A DNA stretch of 64,000 nucleotides, taken from positions 4,030,001 through 4,094,000 of the forward strand of contig NZ_CP023689.1 of the NCBI RefSeq assembly GCF_008704715.1, written 5' to 3'. The first letter of the stretch is position 1. Every line of letters starts with the position of its first letter. Of the stretch, positions 34,982 to 44,638 are shown in pieces. The position numbers and the translations under genes were made by a program. This DNA is from Streptomyces chartreusis. Lineage in GTDB: Bacteria > Actinomycetota > Actinomycetes > Streptomycetales > Streptomycetaceae. The notes under the pieces were generated by a model. The model did not search any database, was not told the origin of the DNA, and saw only the letters and a program-made list of their open reading frames with translations.

Positions 34982-36178
34982 ATGCGGGCGATCGTCGTGG
35001 GCGCGGGCATCGGAGGACTGGCGGCGGCGCTGAGCCTGCGCCGCGCGGGCGTCGACGTGACGCTGGTCGAACAGGCGCGGCGCTTCTCGGAGATCGGCGC
35101 CGGGATCCAGCTCGCCCCCAACGCCACACGGGAGTTACGCCGGCTCGGTGTGCTGGACCCGGTCGCCGCCCTGGCCGCCCACCCGCCGCAGGTCAGCTTC
35201 CTCACCTGGTCGGACGGTTCGGAGATCTGCCGTTACGCGCTGGGCCGGGAGGCCGAGGAGGAGTTCGGGGCGCCGTACCTGGTGGTGCACCGGGCGGATC
35301 TGCACGGCGCGCTGGCCGCCGCGGTGCCACCGGAGGCCGTACTACTGGACACGGCGGTCGTCGCGATCGACCAGGACGACAGGGCCGCCCGGGTGACGAC
35401 GGCGACGGGTGAGCGGCTGGAGGCCGACCTCGTGGTGGCGGCGGACGGCATCCGCTCCGCGGCCCGCCAGTGGCTCTTCGGCGAGGACTCGGCGGTGTTC
35501 TCGGGAACTGCCGCCTACCGGGCCCTGCTCCCCGCCGGCGAGGTCACCGACCTGGGCCTCCCGCCGCTGGCCGTCTGGCTCGGCCCGGACCGCCACTTCG
35601 TCCACTACTGGGTGCGGCGCGGCGAACTGCTCAACGTGGTGGCCGTGTTCACCACCCGGGCCGCGACCCAGGAGTCCTGGACGGCGAAGGCGGAACCCGG
35701 CGAACCGCTGCGCGCCTTCACCGACTGGGACCCCCGCGTCCGCACGGTCCTCGAACGCGCGGGCCAGGTGTTCCGCTACGGCATCCACACCCGCACGCCC
35801 CTCACCGTCTGGAACACCGGACGCGTGACCCTGCTCGGCGACAGCGCGCACGCGATGGTCCCGTTCCAGGCCCAGGGCGCGGCCCAGGCGATCCTGGACG
35901 CGGCGGTACTGGGCGACGAACTGACGGACGCGACCCCGGGCGACGTACCCGCCGCCCTCGACCGCTACGTCCGTCGCCGCGTCCCGGCAGCCAACGGCAT
36001 GCAGTCCCGCTCCGCCCGGGCGGGCAGGGACTTCCACCTGCCGGACGGGCCGGAGGCCGAGGCACGCAACGCCCGTATGGCGGCGCACGCGGCGGAGCAC
36101 AGGTTCATGCCGCAGGCGCCGGCGTGGAGGGCGGACGTACGGCACGACCACCCACCGGGACCCACGAGCGGCGCATAA
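34982..36178 (+). CDS. FAD-dependent monooxygenase (salicylate-hydroxylase type) with a TTA codon
   Basis: 398 aa class A flavin hydroxylase. FAD loop VVGAGIGGLAAALSL (about 5–19), the DG motif DLVVAADGIRS (about 150), and the GD motif VTLLGDSAHAMVPFQAQGAAQ (about 281–301). It hydroxylates an aromatic substrate with NAD(P)H and O2; the substrate is unknown. Codon 52 is TTA (35135–35137), a leucine codon read only by the bldA tRNA, so synthesis should be delayed until late growth. No other in-frame TTA was found in the genes I checked. ATG at 34982. Confidence 0.92.
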   Translation: MRAIVVGAGIGGLAAALSLRRAGVDVTLVEQARRFSEIGAGIQLAPNATRELRRLGVLDPVAALAAHPPQVSFLTWSDGSEICRYALGREAEEEFGAPYLVVHRADLHGALAAAVPPEAVLLDTAVVAIDQDDRAARVTTATGERLEADLVVAADGIRSAARQWLFGEDSAVFSGTAAYRALLPAGEVTDLGLPPLAVWLGPDRHFVHYWVRRGELLNVVAVFTTRAATQESWTAKAEPGEPLRAFTDWDPRVRTVLERAGQVFRYGIHTRTPLTVWNTGRVTLLGDSAHAMVPFQAQGAAQAILDAAVLGDELTDATPGDVPAALDRYVRRRVPAANGMQSRSARAGRDFHLPDGPEAEARNARMAAHAAEHRFMPQAPAWRADVRHDHPPGPTSGA

Positions 36179-36187
36179 TCGAACACC

Positions 36188-36952
36188 GTGGCCAAGCACC
36201 CTGCTCCCGAAGTCCTGTACCCCGACGTCGTCGCCCGAGGCAGCCTCCGGGCGGCGCTCCAGGCCCTGGCCGACGAGGGCGGCCTGTCCGTCCCCTTCAC
36301 GGCCGAGGATCCCGGTGCACTGACATACGCCGTCGCCGAGAGCGGGTTGCCGCATCGCAAGAGGCTGCTCGTCAATTCGTGGGTGCACGAGCGGCGGTGG
36401 TCGATCCGTGGGGAGGAGACCGCCCAGGGTCTGGCACTCGTCCAGGGTGACACCGACGATCTGGCGCAGGTCGCCCGCGCCGCGCATGCCTGGCACGACG
36501 GGGCGGCCCTGAGCGACATCCGCGCCGCCGCGCCGTTCGTGCGTCTCACCGGCCGCTTCGAGGTGCCCGACCACGACCCCGTACGCCTTGCCGAATCCGA
36601 GTGGCAGCACATGCGCGCGGAGGCGGGCGAGCAGAACTGGCCCGCGTATCAGGCGCTCGTCGAGGCGGCGTACGCCGAGCCGGCGCTGCGGGCCCTCTAC
36701 CCGTTCACCAGTCACTGGACGCTGCGCTTCTCGGCCACCACGCGCCCCGGCCTGACCATCACGGGACCGTGCCTGCTCGCGCTGGGCGTCGAGGAGTACC
36801 TGGTCAGCAAGGGCTTCACGGGTGCGGACCCGCTCGCCCGGACCACCACGGCACAGGAGGCGGTGGCTGCCGCGGTACGCCATCTCCCCGCCGGCCTGGG
36901 CCCGGTCGCCTCGGGAGCGTTCGACGAGAGCGGGCGGAGCGGGCCGCAGTGA
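36188..36952 (+). CDS. DUF6193-like protein of unknown function
   Basis: 254 aa, no catalytic motif recognised. It contains a beta-rich N-terminal half (LLVNSWVHERRWSIRGEETA, LVQGDTDDLAQVARAAHAWH) that resembles DUF6193 proteins often annotated as natural-product-related in streptomycetes. A helical middle (SEWQHMRAEAGEQNWPAYQ) and a strand-rich end (TSHWTLRFSATTRPGLTI) follow. It starts with GTG 9 bp after the monooxygenase stop, so both are probably co-transcribed; a role with that enzyme is inferred. It is convergent with glmS. Confidence 0.75.
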   Translation: MAKHPAPEVLYPDVVARGSLRAALQALADEGGLSVPFTAEDPGALTYAVAESGLPHRKRLLVNSWVHERRWSIRGEETAQGLALVQGDTDDLAQVARAAHAWHDGAALSDIRAAAPFVRLTGRFEVPDHDPVRLAESEWQHMRAEAGEQNWPAYQALVEAAYAEPALRALYPFTSHWTLRFSATTRPGLTITGPCLLALGVEEYLVSKGFTGADPLARTTTAQEAVAAAVRHLPAGLGPVASGAFDESGRSGPQ

Positions 36953-36986
36953 GCTCACACCGCTCGTACGCGCCCCGGACTGCCGC

Positions 36987-38834
36987 TCACTCCACGGTCA
37001 CCGACTTGGCCAGGTTCCGGGGCTGATCCACCTCGTTCCCCCGCGCGGTCGCCAGCTCGCACGCGAAGACCTGCAACGGCACCGCGGCCACCATGGGCTG
37101 GAGCAGGGTCGGCGTGACCGGGATCCGGATCAGGTGGTCCGCGTACGGCACCACCGCCTCGTCGCCCTCCTCCGCGATCACGATGGTCCGCGCACCCCGC
37201 GCCCGGATCTCCTGCATGTTGGACACGATCTTGTCGTGCAGCACCGAGCGGCCCCGCGGCGAGGGCACCACGACCACGACCGGCAGATCGTCCTCGATGA
37301 GGGCGATGGGCCCGTGCTTCAACTCCCCCGCCGCGAAGCCCTCGGCATGCATGTAGGCCAGCTCCTTCAGCTTCAACGCGCCTTCGAGGGCGACGGGGTA
37401 GCCCACGTGCCGGCCGAGGAAGAGCACCGTGTTCTTGTGGGCGAGCGACCGCGCCAGCTCCCGTACCGGCTCCATGGTCTCCAGGACCCGTTCGACCTGA
37501 CGGCCGATCTGCGCCAGGTCCCGGATCACGGCGTGGATCTCGTCGCCCCACTTGGTGCCCCGGACCTGCCCGAGATAGAGGGCGACCAGATAGCAGGCCA
37601 CCAGCTGCGTCAGGAACGCCTTCGTCGAGGCGACCGCGACCTCCGGCCCGGCGTGCGTGTACAGCACCGCGTCCGACTCACGAGGAATGGTCGACCCGTT
37701 GGTGTTGCAGATCGCCAGCACCTTCGCGCCCTGCTCACGGGCGTGCCGCAGCGCCATGAGCGTGTCCATGGTCTCCCCGGACTGGGAGATGGCGATGACG
37801 AGGGTCTGCTGGTCGAGGATCGGATCCCGGTACCGGAACTCGCTGGCCAGCTCCACCTCGCACGGGATCCGGGTCCAGTGCTCGATGGCGTACTTGGCGA
37901 TCAGCCCGGCGTGGAAGGCCGTACCGCACGCGACGATGACGACCTTGTCGACCTCGCGCAGCTCGGAGGCGCTGATCCGCACCTCGTCCAGCGTCAGCGA
38001 GCCCGCCGCGTCGATGCGCCCCAGCAGAGTGTCGGCGACCGCCTTGGGCTGCTCGGCGATCTCCTTGAGCATGAAGTAGTCATAGCCGCCCTTCTCCGCG
38101 GCCGAGGCGTCCCAGTCGACGTGGTACGACCGCACGTCCGCCGGCCGTCCGTCGAACCCGGTGACGGTCACCCCGTCCCGGCGCAGCTCCACGACCTGGT
38201 CCTGCCCGAGCTCGACCGCCGAGCGGGTGTGGTCGATGAACGCGGCGACGTCCGAGGCGAGAAAGGCCTCACCCTCCCCGACGCCCACCACGAGCGGCGA
38301 GTTCCGGCGCGCCCCGACCACCACGTCGGGCTCGTCGGCGTGCACCGCGACCAGCGTGAACGCCCCCTCCAGCCGCCGGCACACCAGCCGCATGGCCTCG
38401 GCGAGATCGGCACCGGCGGAGAACTCCTCGGCCAGCAGATGCGCGACGACCTCGGTGTCCGTCTCGGACGCCAGCTCGTGCCCGCGCTCGGCCAACTCGG
38501 CCCGCAGCGCGGCGAAGTTCTCGATGATCCCGTTGTGCACCACGGCGACGCGCCCGGCGTTGTCGAGATGCGGATGGGCGTTGCCGTCGGTCGGCCCGCC
38601 GTGCGTGGCCCAGCGCGTGTGCCCGATCCCCGTGGTCCCGCTCGGCAACGGCCGCTCGGCCAGTTCCTTCTCCAGATTCGCGAGCTTCCCGGCCTTCTTG
38701 GCCCCGGCCAGCCCGCCGTCCGCGAGCACGGCGACGCCCGCCGAGTCGTAGCCCCGGTACTCCAGTCGCCTGAGCCCGGCCATCACGATGTCCAGCGCCG
38801 ACTGCGACCCCACGTAACCCACAATTCCGCACAT
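36987..38834 (-). CDS. glmS: Glutamine–fructose-6-phosphate aminotransferase
   Basis: 615 aa. It makes glucosamine-6-phosphate for peptidoglycan precursors. The glutaminase domain starts with Cys2 as nucleophile (MCGIVGYVGSQ), and HTRWATHG is at about 76–83. Two SIS isomerase domains follow, with ACGTAFHAGLIAKY (about 302) and SQSGETMDT (about 355). The C terminus ends in PRNLAKSVTVE, the conserved catalytic tail. It works upstream of GlmM (43045), also encoded in this window. Confidence 0.97.
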   Translation of the reverse strand: MCGIVGYVGSQSALDIVMAGLRRLEYRGYDSAGVAVLADGGLAGAKKAGKLANLEKELAERPLPSGTTGIGHTRWATHGGPTDGNAHPHLDNAGRVAVVHNGIIENFAALRAELAERGHELASETDTEVVAHLLAEEFSAGADLAEAMRLVCRRLEGAFTLVAVHADEPDVVVGARRNSPLVVGVGEGEAFLASDVAAFIDHTRSAVELGQDQVVELRRDGVTVTGFDGRPADVRSYHVDWDASAAEKGGYDYFMLKEIAEQPKAVADTLLGRIDAAGSLTLDEVRISASELREVDKVVIVACGTAFHAGLIAKYAIEHWTRIPCEVELASEFRYRDPILDQQTLVIAISQSGETMDTLMALRHAREQGAKVLAICNTNGSTIPRESDAVLYTHAGPEVAVASTKAFLTQLVACYLVALYLGQVRGTKWGDEIHAVIRDLAQIGRQVERVLETMEPVRELARSLAHKNTVLFLGRHVGYPVALEGALKLKELAYMHAEGFAAGELKHGPIALIEDDLPVVVVVPSPRGRSVLHDKIVSNMQEIRARGARTIVIAEEGDEAVVPYADHLIRIPVTPTLLQPMVAAVPLQVFACELATARGNEVDQPRNLAKSVTVE

Positions 38835-38969
38835 GCGCGGCAGCCTACGGCCGAACTCCGGTCAGAAAAGGCCACAGCGTGCCCGATTTCGGAAATTCCT
38901 ACGGTGGTACGAACGCCCGGAACGACACCATCCGGAACGGCACCGCCCGCACGCCCGGCCGACACACCG

Positions 38970-39785
38970 TCAGGTCTTCGCCCGATACGCCCGCATGGCA
39001 AGTGGATAGAACACCACGGCGATCCCCGCGGCCCACACCAGCGACCACAGCACCGGCCCGGCCACCGGCCCGCCCAGCAGCAACCCCCGGAAAGCGTCGG
39101 ACAGATGCGTCACCGGATTCACGTCGCTCCACGCCTGGAGCCACCCCGGCATGGTGTCCACCATGACGAACGCGCTGCTGGTGAAGGTGATCGGGAAGAT
39201 GATCGTGAAGGCGAACGCCTGCACCTTCTCCGCGTCGCCGGCGAGCATCCCGATCAGCACCGCGCTCCAGGACACCGCCGCCGCGAACACGATCACCAGC
39301 AGCGTCCCGAGCAGGAACCCGCCCACTCCCCCGGTGACCCGGAAACCGAGCAGCAGACCGAGGCCGATCATCAGCAGCAGCGCCCACAGGTGCTTGGCGA
39401 GGTCGGCGGTGATACGGCCGATGAGCGGGGCGGAACGGGCGATCGGCAGGCTGCGCAACCGGTCGAAGACGCCCTTGGTGAGGTCGGTGTTCAGGGCCAT
39501 CGCCGTGTACATCGTCATGAACAGCGTGTTCTGAACGATGATCCCCGGCAGCGCGTACTTCAGGTACGCCTCCGGCGACCCGGCCATCTGCCCGCCCAGC
39601 ACATACGTGAAGAGGAACACGAACATGATCGGCGTGATGCTGTAGTCGACCAGCTCCAGCGGGTTGTGCTTGACCGCGACCAGACTGCGCCAGGCCATCG
39701 TGAAGGTCTGCCGCAGCCCGTCCAGCGGGCGCACCCGGCCCGACTTGGTGATCGGCGCCGTGACGGTCGTGGCGGCGGCGGTCAT
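38970..39785 (-). CDS. ABC-2 type transporter permease
   Basis: 271 aa with about six hydrophobic segments; the ABC-2 permease signature near MYTAMALNTDLTKGVFDRLR and the downstream PITFTSSAFVMVDTMPGWLQ and SDAFRGLLLGG are typical of DrrB-type exporters. ATG at 39785 overlaps the stop of the ATPase gene (ATGA), so the two are translationally coupled. With the ATPase it should form an exporter, perhaps for a hydrophobic compound; the substrate is unknown. Confidence 0.9.
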   Translation of the reverse strand: MTAAATTVTAPITKSGRVRPLDGLRQTFTMAWRSLVAVKHNPLELVDYSITPIMFVFLFTYVLGGQMAGSPEAYLKYALPGIIVQNTLFMTMYTAMALNTDLTKGVFDRLRSLPIARSAPLIGRITADLAKHLWALLLMIGLGLLLGFRVTGGVGGFLLGTLLVIVFAAAVSWSAVLIGMLAGDAEKVQAFAFTIIFPITFTSSAFVMVDTMPGWLQAWSDVNPVTHLSDAFRGLLLGGPVAGPVLWSLVWAAGIAVVFYPLAMRAYRAKT

Positions 39786-40852
39786 GACCGGCTCACCGCC
39801 TTCTCCCACTCGCCCTCACCGTCCCGGACGGCCGCTCCGCGACCCCCGTCCCCGTCGGCCTCCCCACCGCCGTCCCCGTCCCCGCCGTCCGTGTCCCCGT
39901 CGCCCTCCGGCCCGCCGGGCTCGGCGCGGTGCCCGGTCAGCGCCAGGAACACCTCGTCCAGCGAGGAGCGCCGCAGCGCCAGCTCGCCCACCGCTATCCC
40001 CTCGCGGTCCAGCGTGCGCACGACGGCCGGCATCAGCTGGGGGTCCTTCACCGGCGCGGTGATCGTCTCGCCCTCGATCTGGGTCTGCGGTCCCGCCGCC
40101 TCGGCCACCAGCGCGTGCACCCGCGCGAGGTCGTCCGCCAGCACCGGCCGCAGCTCCAGCACCTGCCCGCCGACCTGCGACTTCAGCTGGTCCGGCGTGC
40201 CCTCGGCGATCACCCGGCCCTTGTCGATCACCACGATGTCGTCGGCGAGCACATCGGCCTCGTTCAGATACTGCGTGGTCAGCAGGGCCGTCGCACCGTC
40301 CGCGACCAGCCCCCGCAGCAGGTCCCACAGCTCACCGCGGCTGTGCGGGTCGAGGCCGGTGGTCGGCTCGTCGAGGAAGAGGATGCTGGGCCGGCCCACC
40401 AGACTGGCCGCCAGGTCCAGTCGTCTGCGCATGCCCCCGGAGTACGTCTTCGTGGCCCGTCCGGCCGCGTCCGCGAGCTGGAACCGCTCCAGCAGCTCGG
40501 CCGCCCGCGCCCGCGCCTCCGGGCGCGGCAGCCCCAGCAGACGTCCGATGAGCAGCAGATTCTCCGTGCCGGTCAGATTCTCGTCGACCGCCGCGTACTG
40601 CCCGGTCAGCCCCACCATGGCGCGTACGACCCCGGCCTCGCGGACCACGTCGTGGCCGGCCACCCGGGCCCTGCCCCCGTCGGGCCGCAGCAGCGTCGCG
40701 AAGATCCGCACCGCGGTGGTCTTCCCCGCGCCGTTGGGGCCCAGCAGCCCGAGCACCGAGCCACGGCGGGCCCCCAGGTCGACCCCGGCCAGCGCCTCGG
40801 TCTCCTTGAACCGCTTGACCAGGCCTTCCGCCTCTATCGCATACGTCGTCAT
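39782..40852 (-). CDS. ABC transporter ATP-binding protein (DrrA type)
   Basis: 356 aa. Walker A GPNGAGKTTAVRI (about 36–48), Q-loop GLTGQYAAVDENLTG, ABC signature YSGGMRRRLDLAASL (about 137–151) and Walker B ILFLDEPTTGLDP. The C-terminal ~130 residues carry the regulatory region seen in DrrA-like proteins and end in an unusual Gly/Asp-rich low-complexity stretch (GDGDTDGGDGDGGG). It energises the coupled permease. ATG at 40852 follows GAGGGG. Confidence 0.93.
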   Translation of the reverse strand: MTTYAIEAEGLVKRFKETEALAGVDLGARRGSVLGLLGPNGAGKTTAVRIFATLLRPDGGRARVAGHDVVREAGVVRAMVGLTGQYAAVDENLTGTENLLLIGRLLGLPRPEARARAAELLERFQLADAAGRATKTYSGGMRRRLDLAASLVGRPSILFLDEPTTGLDPHSRGELWDLLRGLVADGATALLTTQYLNEADVLADDIVVIDKGRVIAEGTPDQLKSQVGGQVLELRPVLADDLARVHALVAEAAGPQTQIEGETITAPVKDPQLMPAVVRTLDREGIAVGELALRRSSLDEVFLALTGHRAEPGGPEGDGDTDGGDGDGGGEADGDGGRGAAVRDGEGEWEKAVSRS

Positions 40853-41012
40853 GGGTCACCCCTCGGGGTCGGTGGACCCCGGCCCGGGCCCACCTCTTCC
40901 ACAACTGTGACGCACGCCACTGACATTCCGCGCCTTGTCCGGATTTCCCCCAGATGCCACCGCGTGACGGATCCCACCCCGCCGTCCGTTCGTACTCCCG
41001 TAACAATGGACT

Positions 41013-42002
41013 GTGATCTCTCCGGTCTCCTCGATGCCCCGGAGCGCCCACCGGCAACGGCCGGAGGCGACTCCCTACGTCGACCTCACCCGCTCGGAGT
41101 GGAGCGCGCTGCGCGACAAGACCCCGCTGCCGCTCACGGCGGAGGAGGTCGAGAAGCTGCGCGGTCTCGGCGATGTCATCGACCTCGACGAGGTGCGTGA
41201 CATCTACCTGCCGCTCTCCCGCCTGCTCAATCTCTACGTCGGCGCCACCGACGGCCTGCGCGGTGCCCTGAACACCTTCCTCGGCGAACAGGGCTCGCAG
41301 TCCGGCACCCCGTTCGTCATAGGGGTCGCCGGCTCGGTCGCCGTCGGCAAGTCCACGGTCGCCCGGCTCCTCCAGGCCCTGCTCTCCCGCTGGCCCGAGC
41401 ACCCGCGCGTCGAGCTGGTCACCACCGACGGCTTCCTGCTGCCCACCAAGGAGCTCCAGGCCCGCGGCCTGATGTCGCGGAAGGGGTTCCCCGAGTCCTT
41501 CGACCGCCGCGCCCTCACCCGCTTCGTCGCCGACATCAAGGCGGGCAAGGACGAGGTCACGGCACCCGTCTACTCCCACCTGATCTACGACATCGTCCCG
41601 GACCAGCGGCTCACCGTCCGCCGCCCGGACATCCTGATCGTCGAGGGCCTGAACGTCCTGCAGCCCGCCCTGCCCGGCAAGGACGGCCGCACCCGGGTCG
41701 GCCTCGCCGACTACTTCGACTTCAGCGTGTACGTCGACGCCCGCACCGAGGACATCGAGACCTGGTACCTCAACCGCTTCAAGCGGCTGCGCGAGACCGC
41801 CTTCCAGAACCCGTCCTCGTACTTCCGCAAGTACACCCAGGTCTCCGAGGAGGAGGCCCTCGACTACGCCCGCACGATGTGGCGGACCATCAACAAGCCC
41901 AACCTGGTGGAGAACATCGCCCCCACCCGCGGCCGGGCCACCCTCGTCGTGCGCAAGGGACCGGACCACAAGGTGCAGCGGCTGAGCCTGCGAAAGCTGT
42001 GA
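41013..42002 (+). CDS. coaA: Pantothenate kinase (type I)
   Basis: 329 aa. It phosphorylates pantothenate, the first step of CoA synthesis. P-loop GVAGSVAVGKSTVARL (about 106–121), then TTDGFLLP and the MSRKGFPESFD motif (about 150–160), and SHLIYDIVP, all typical of prokaryotic CoaA. GTG at 41013 and ATG at 41034 are both possible starts. It is close to glmS and glmM, as in other streptomycetes. Confidence 0.96.
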   Translation: MISPVSSMPRSAHRQRPEATPYVDLTRSEWSALRDKTPLPLTAEEVEKLRGLGDVIDLDEVRDIYLPLSRLLNLYVGATDGLRGALNTFLGEQGSQSGTPFVIGVAGSVAVGKSTVARLLQALLSRWPEHPRVELVTTDGFLLPTKELQARGLMSRKGFPESFDRRALTRFVADIKAGKDEVTAPVYSHLIYDIVPDQRLTVRRPDILIVEGLNVLQPALPGKDGRTRVGLADYFDFSVYVDARTEDIETWYLNRFKRLRETAFQNPSSYFRKYTQVSEEEALDYARTMWRTINKPNLVENIAPTRGRATLVVRKGPDHKVQRLSLRKL

Positions 42003-42018
42003 CGGCTAGTCTGCCGCC

Positions 42019-42957
42019 ATGCTGCACCTGCGCCTGATCACACCGTCCGACAAGACGGACGACGTGGTCCGCCTGATCGAGAGCACCGTGGGGACGACCC
42101 ATCTCGCCGTCCTGCCCGGCGTCGCCCGCAACCCCGCCGGGGACATGGTGCTGTGCGACGTGGCGCGCGAGGCCGGTGACGAACTCCTCACCGATCTCCA
42201 GCGGTTGGGCATCGAGGAGCGCGGTTCGATCGCCGTCGAGAACATCGACCTGTCGCTGTCCAAGCGGGCCGACAAGGCCGAGGACGAGGCGCCGGGCGAG
42301 GGCGCGGACGCGGTGCTGTGGGAGCACCTCGCGGACGCCACGGACGAGGAGTCGACCCTCTCCGTCACCTACGTCGCCTTCATCACGCTGGCGACGATGA
42401 TCGCGGCCTGCGGTGTGGTGCTCGACAACGCGGTGCTGATCGTGGGCGCGATGGCGGTCGGCCCGGAGTTCGGCCCCCTGGCCGGCATCAGCACGGCCGT
42501 CGTCCAGCGCCGGCCGCGCCTGGCCCTGCGCTCACTGATCGCGCTCGTCGCCGGCTTCGCCCTCGCCATGGCGGTGACGGTCGGCTTCAGCTGGTTCATG
42601 GACGCCCTGGACCTGTTCTCCAGGGAGCAACTGGAGGGCGACCGCCCCAACACCGGGTTCGTCTACGCCCCGGACGCCTTCTCGTTCATCGTGGCGGTAC
42701 TGGCCGGCATCGCGGGCACCCTGTCCCTGACCTCCGCCAAGTCCGGCGCCCTGGTGGGCGTGGCCATCTCGGTCACCACGGTCCCGGCGGCGGCCAACGC
42801 GGCGGTGGCCCTGAGCTACGGCGACACCGAGCAGACCTGGGGCTCCACGGAACAACTCCTGCTGAACCTGCTGGGCATCGTCGTGGCAGGCACACTCACC
42901 CTGCTGACCCAGAAGTGGCTCTGGTCAAGACAGCGCCGCACACTGCAACGCCCCTGA
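42019..42957 (+). CDS. DUF389 membrane protein
   Basis: 312 aa. An N-terminal soluble part (about 1–105) is followed by five or six hydrophobic segments starting at about 112. The core segment ATMIAACGVVLDNAVLIVGA with MAVGPEFGPLAGIS is the DUF389 signature. The function is unknown; some family members are described as transporters. It lies 16 bp after coaA, so it is probably in the same operon. Confidence 0.85.
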   Translation: MLHLRLITPSDKTDDVVRLIESTVGTTHLAVLPGVARNPAGDMVLCDVAREAGDELLTDLQRLGIEERGSIAVENIDLSLSKRADKAEDEAPGEGADAVLWEHLADATDEESTLSVTYVAFITLATMIAACGVVLDNAVLIVGAMAVGPEFGPLAGISTAVVQRRPRLALRSLIALVAGFALAMAVTVGFSWFMDALDLFSREQLEGDRPNTGFVYAPDAFSFIVAVLAGIAGTLSLTSAKSGALVGVAISVTTVPAAANAAVALSYGDTEQTWGSTEQLLLNLLGIVVAGTLTLLTQKWLWSRQRRTLQRP

Positions 42958-42958
42958 A

Positions 42959-42987
42959 GGGGCGCGGGGAACTGCGCGAGCAACCAC
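42959..42987. repeat. Dispersed intergenic repeat, copy 3
   Basis: GGGGCGCGGGGAACTGCGCG then AGCAACCAC, right after the DUF389 stop, with a CCCC-TGAA-GGGG hairpin at its left edge. It may serve as terminator between the convergent DUF389 and glmM genes. Confidence 0.8.
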
Positions 42988-43044
42988 GTACAACGGTCAG
43001 CCCGCAACGACCAGAAACCCCCCGCCCCCACCCGGCACGACCAA

Positions 43045-44403
43045 CTAACCCAGCGCGGACTTCACCGCATCGGCCAGCCGCCCGGCGACAGACCGAGCCT
43101 GATCAATATCGGCGGCCTCCACCATCACCCGCACCAACGGCTCGGTCCCCGAAGGCCGCAGCAACACCCGTCCGGTCGCCCCCAGTTCCCGCTCCGCCTC
43201 GGTGACCGCCGACGCCAGCTCCCCCGAGGTCCTCACCCGCGACTTGTCCACGTCCGGCACATTGATCAGCACCTGCGGCAGCCGCTCCATGACGGACGCG
43301 AGGTCCTTGAGCGTACGACCGGTCTGCGCGACCCGAGCAGCCAGCAGCAGCCCGGTCAGCGTGCCGTCACCGGTCGTGGCGTGGTCGAGGATGATGACGT
43401 GCCCGGACTGCTCGCCGCCGAGGGCGAACCCGCGCTCCTTCATCTCCTCCAGCACATACCGGTCGCCCACCGCGGTCTGCACCAGCGCGATGCCCTCGCG
43501 CTCCATGGCGAGCTTGAACCCGAGGTTGGACATCACGGTCGCGACGACGGTCTCGGACCGCAGCTCGGACCGCTCCCGCATCGCGAGCGCGAGCACGGCG
43601 AGGATCTGGTCGCCGTCCACTTCCTCACCGGTGTGGTCCACGGCGAGGCAGCGGTCGGCGTCACCGTCGTGCGCGATGCCGAGGTCGGCCCCGTGCTCGA
43701 TCACGGCGGCCTTCAGCTTCTCCATGTGGGTGGATCCGCAGCCGTCGTTGATGTTGAGCCCGTCCGGCTCGGCCCCGATCGTGACGATCTCGGCCCCGGC
43801 CCGCGTGAAGGCCTCCGGCGAGACACCCGCGGCGGCGCCGTGCGCCTCGTCGAGGACGACCTTCAGGCCCTCCAGCCGGTTGGGCAGCACGTTCAGGAGG
43901 TGGGTGACGTACTCGCCGAACCCGGCGTCGTAGGACCGCACGCGTCCGACCCCGGAACCCGTCGGCCGCTCCCACGGCTCGCCGTGCCGGTGCGACTCGT
44001 ACACCGCCTCGATCCGGTCCTCCAGGTCGTCGGCGAGCTTGTGGCCGCCGCGGGCGAAGAACTTGATGCCGTTGTCCGGCATGGCGTTGTGGCTGGCGGA
44101 GAGCATGACGCCGAGGTCGGCGCCGAGCGAGCCCGTGAGGTGCGCCACCGCCGGCGTCGGCAGCACGCCGACCCGCAGGACGTCCACACCGGCGCTCGCG
44201 AGGCCCGCGACCACGGCGGCCTCCAGGAACTCCCCGGACGCGCGCGGGTCCCTTCCGACCACCGCAGTCGGCCGGTGGCCCTCGAAGGTGCCCGCCTCGG
44301 CCAGTACGTGCGCCGCCGCCACGGACAGACCGAGAGCCATCTCGGCCGTCAGATCCGCGTTGGCGACACCACGCACGCCGTCCGTGCCGAAGAGTCGTCC
44401 CAC
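43045..44403 (-). CDS. glmM: Phosphoglucosamine mutase
   Basis: 452 aa. It converts glucosamine-6-phosphate to glucosamine-1-phosphate. The phosphoserine loop is MLSASHNAMPDNG (about 99–111), the metal loop AHDGDADRC (about 241), the sugar-specificity loop GGEQSGH and the phosphate-binding loop RPSGTEPLVRV. The frame is open to 44466, but GTG at 44403 is preceded by AGGAGG at ideal spacing and gives the usual MGRLFGTDGVRG beginning. It is a separate transcript from rpsI: a strong terminator and 235 bp lie between. Confidence 0.97.
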   Translation of the reverse strand: MGRLFGTDGVRGVANADLTAEMALGLSVAAAHVLAEAGTFEGHRPTAVVGRDPRASGEFLEAAVVAGLASAGVDVLRVGVLPTPAVAHLTGSLGADLGVMLSASHNAMPDNGIKFFARGGHKLADDLEDRIEAVYESHRHGEPWERPTGSGVGRVRSYDAGFGEYVTHLLNVLPNRLEGLKVVLDEAHGAAAGVSPEAFTRAGAEIVTIGAEPDGLNINDGCGSTHMEKLKAAVIEHGADLGIAHDGDADRCLAVDHTGEEVDGDQILAVLALAMRERSELRSETVVATVMSNLGFKLAMEREGIALVQTAVGDRYVLEEMKERGFALGGEQSGHVIILDHATTGDGTLTGLLLAARVAQTGRTLKDLASVMERLPQVLINVPDVDKSRVRTSGELASAVTEAERELGATGRVLLRPSGTEPLVRVMVEAADIDQARSVAGRLADAVKSALG

Positions 44404-44563
44404 TTGTCCTCCTGAGGAAACATCAGTTCCGGTTGCGGAGCCGGCGCTCGCTGTGCCACGTGCCACCGGGGGCTCCCGCTTCCAGGCATTCCATGCCTGG
44501 GCATCGGATCACACAAGCCTTTGAACGTCTTGTGCCGTTATACGCCCGAGCCCGGGGATAAGA

Positions 44564-44605
44564 CGAACGCCCCGGCGGCACTGTGGCGTGCCGCCGGGGC
44601 GTTCG
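44564..44605 (-). terminator. Terminator of rplM-rpsI
   Basis: 18-bp perfect stem (44564–44581 with 44588–44605) around loop TGTGGC, 34 bp after the rpsI stop. It is one of the longest stems in the window. Confidence 0.88.
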
Positions 44606-44638
44606 GAGTACCGGAGTACGAGCAGAGGCAGCTTGCGC

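Noticed and set aside
36822..40910. Very long open frame (over 1,300 codons) on the plus strand opposite glmS and the ABC genes
   Set aside because: It is antisense to glmS and the transporter genes, has no family motif, and arises from high third-position GC in the opposing genes.
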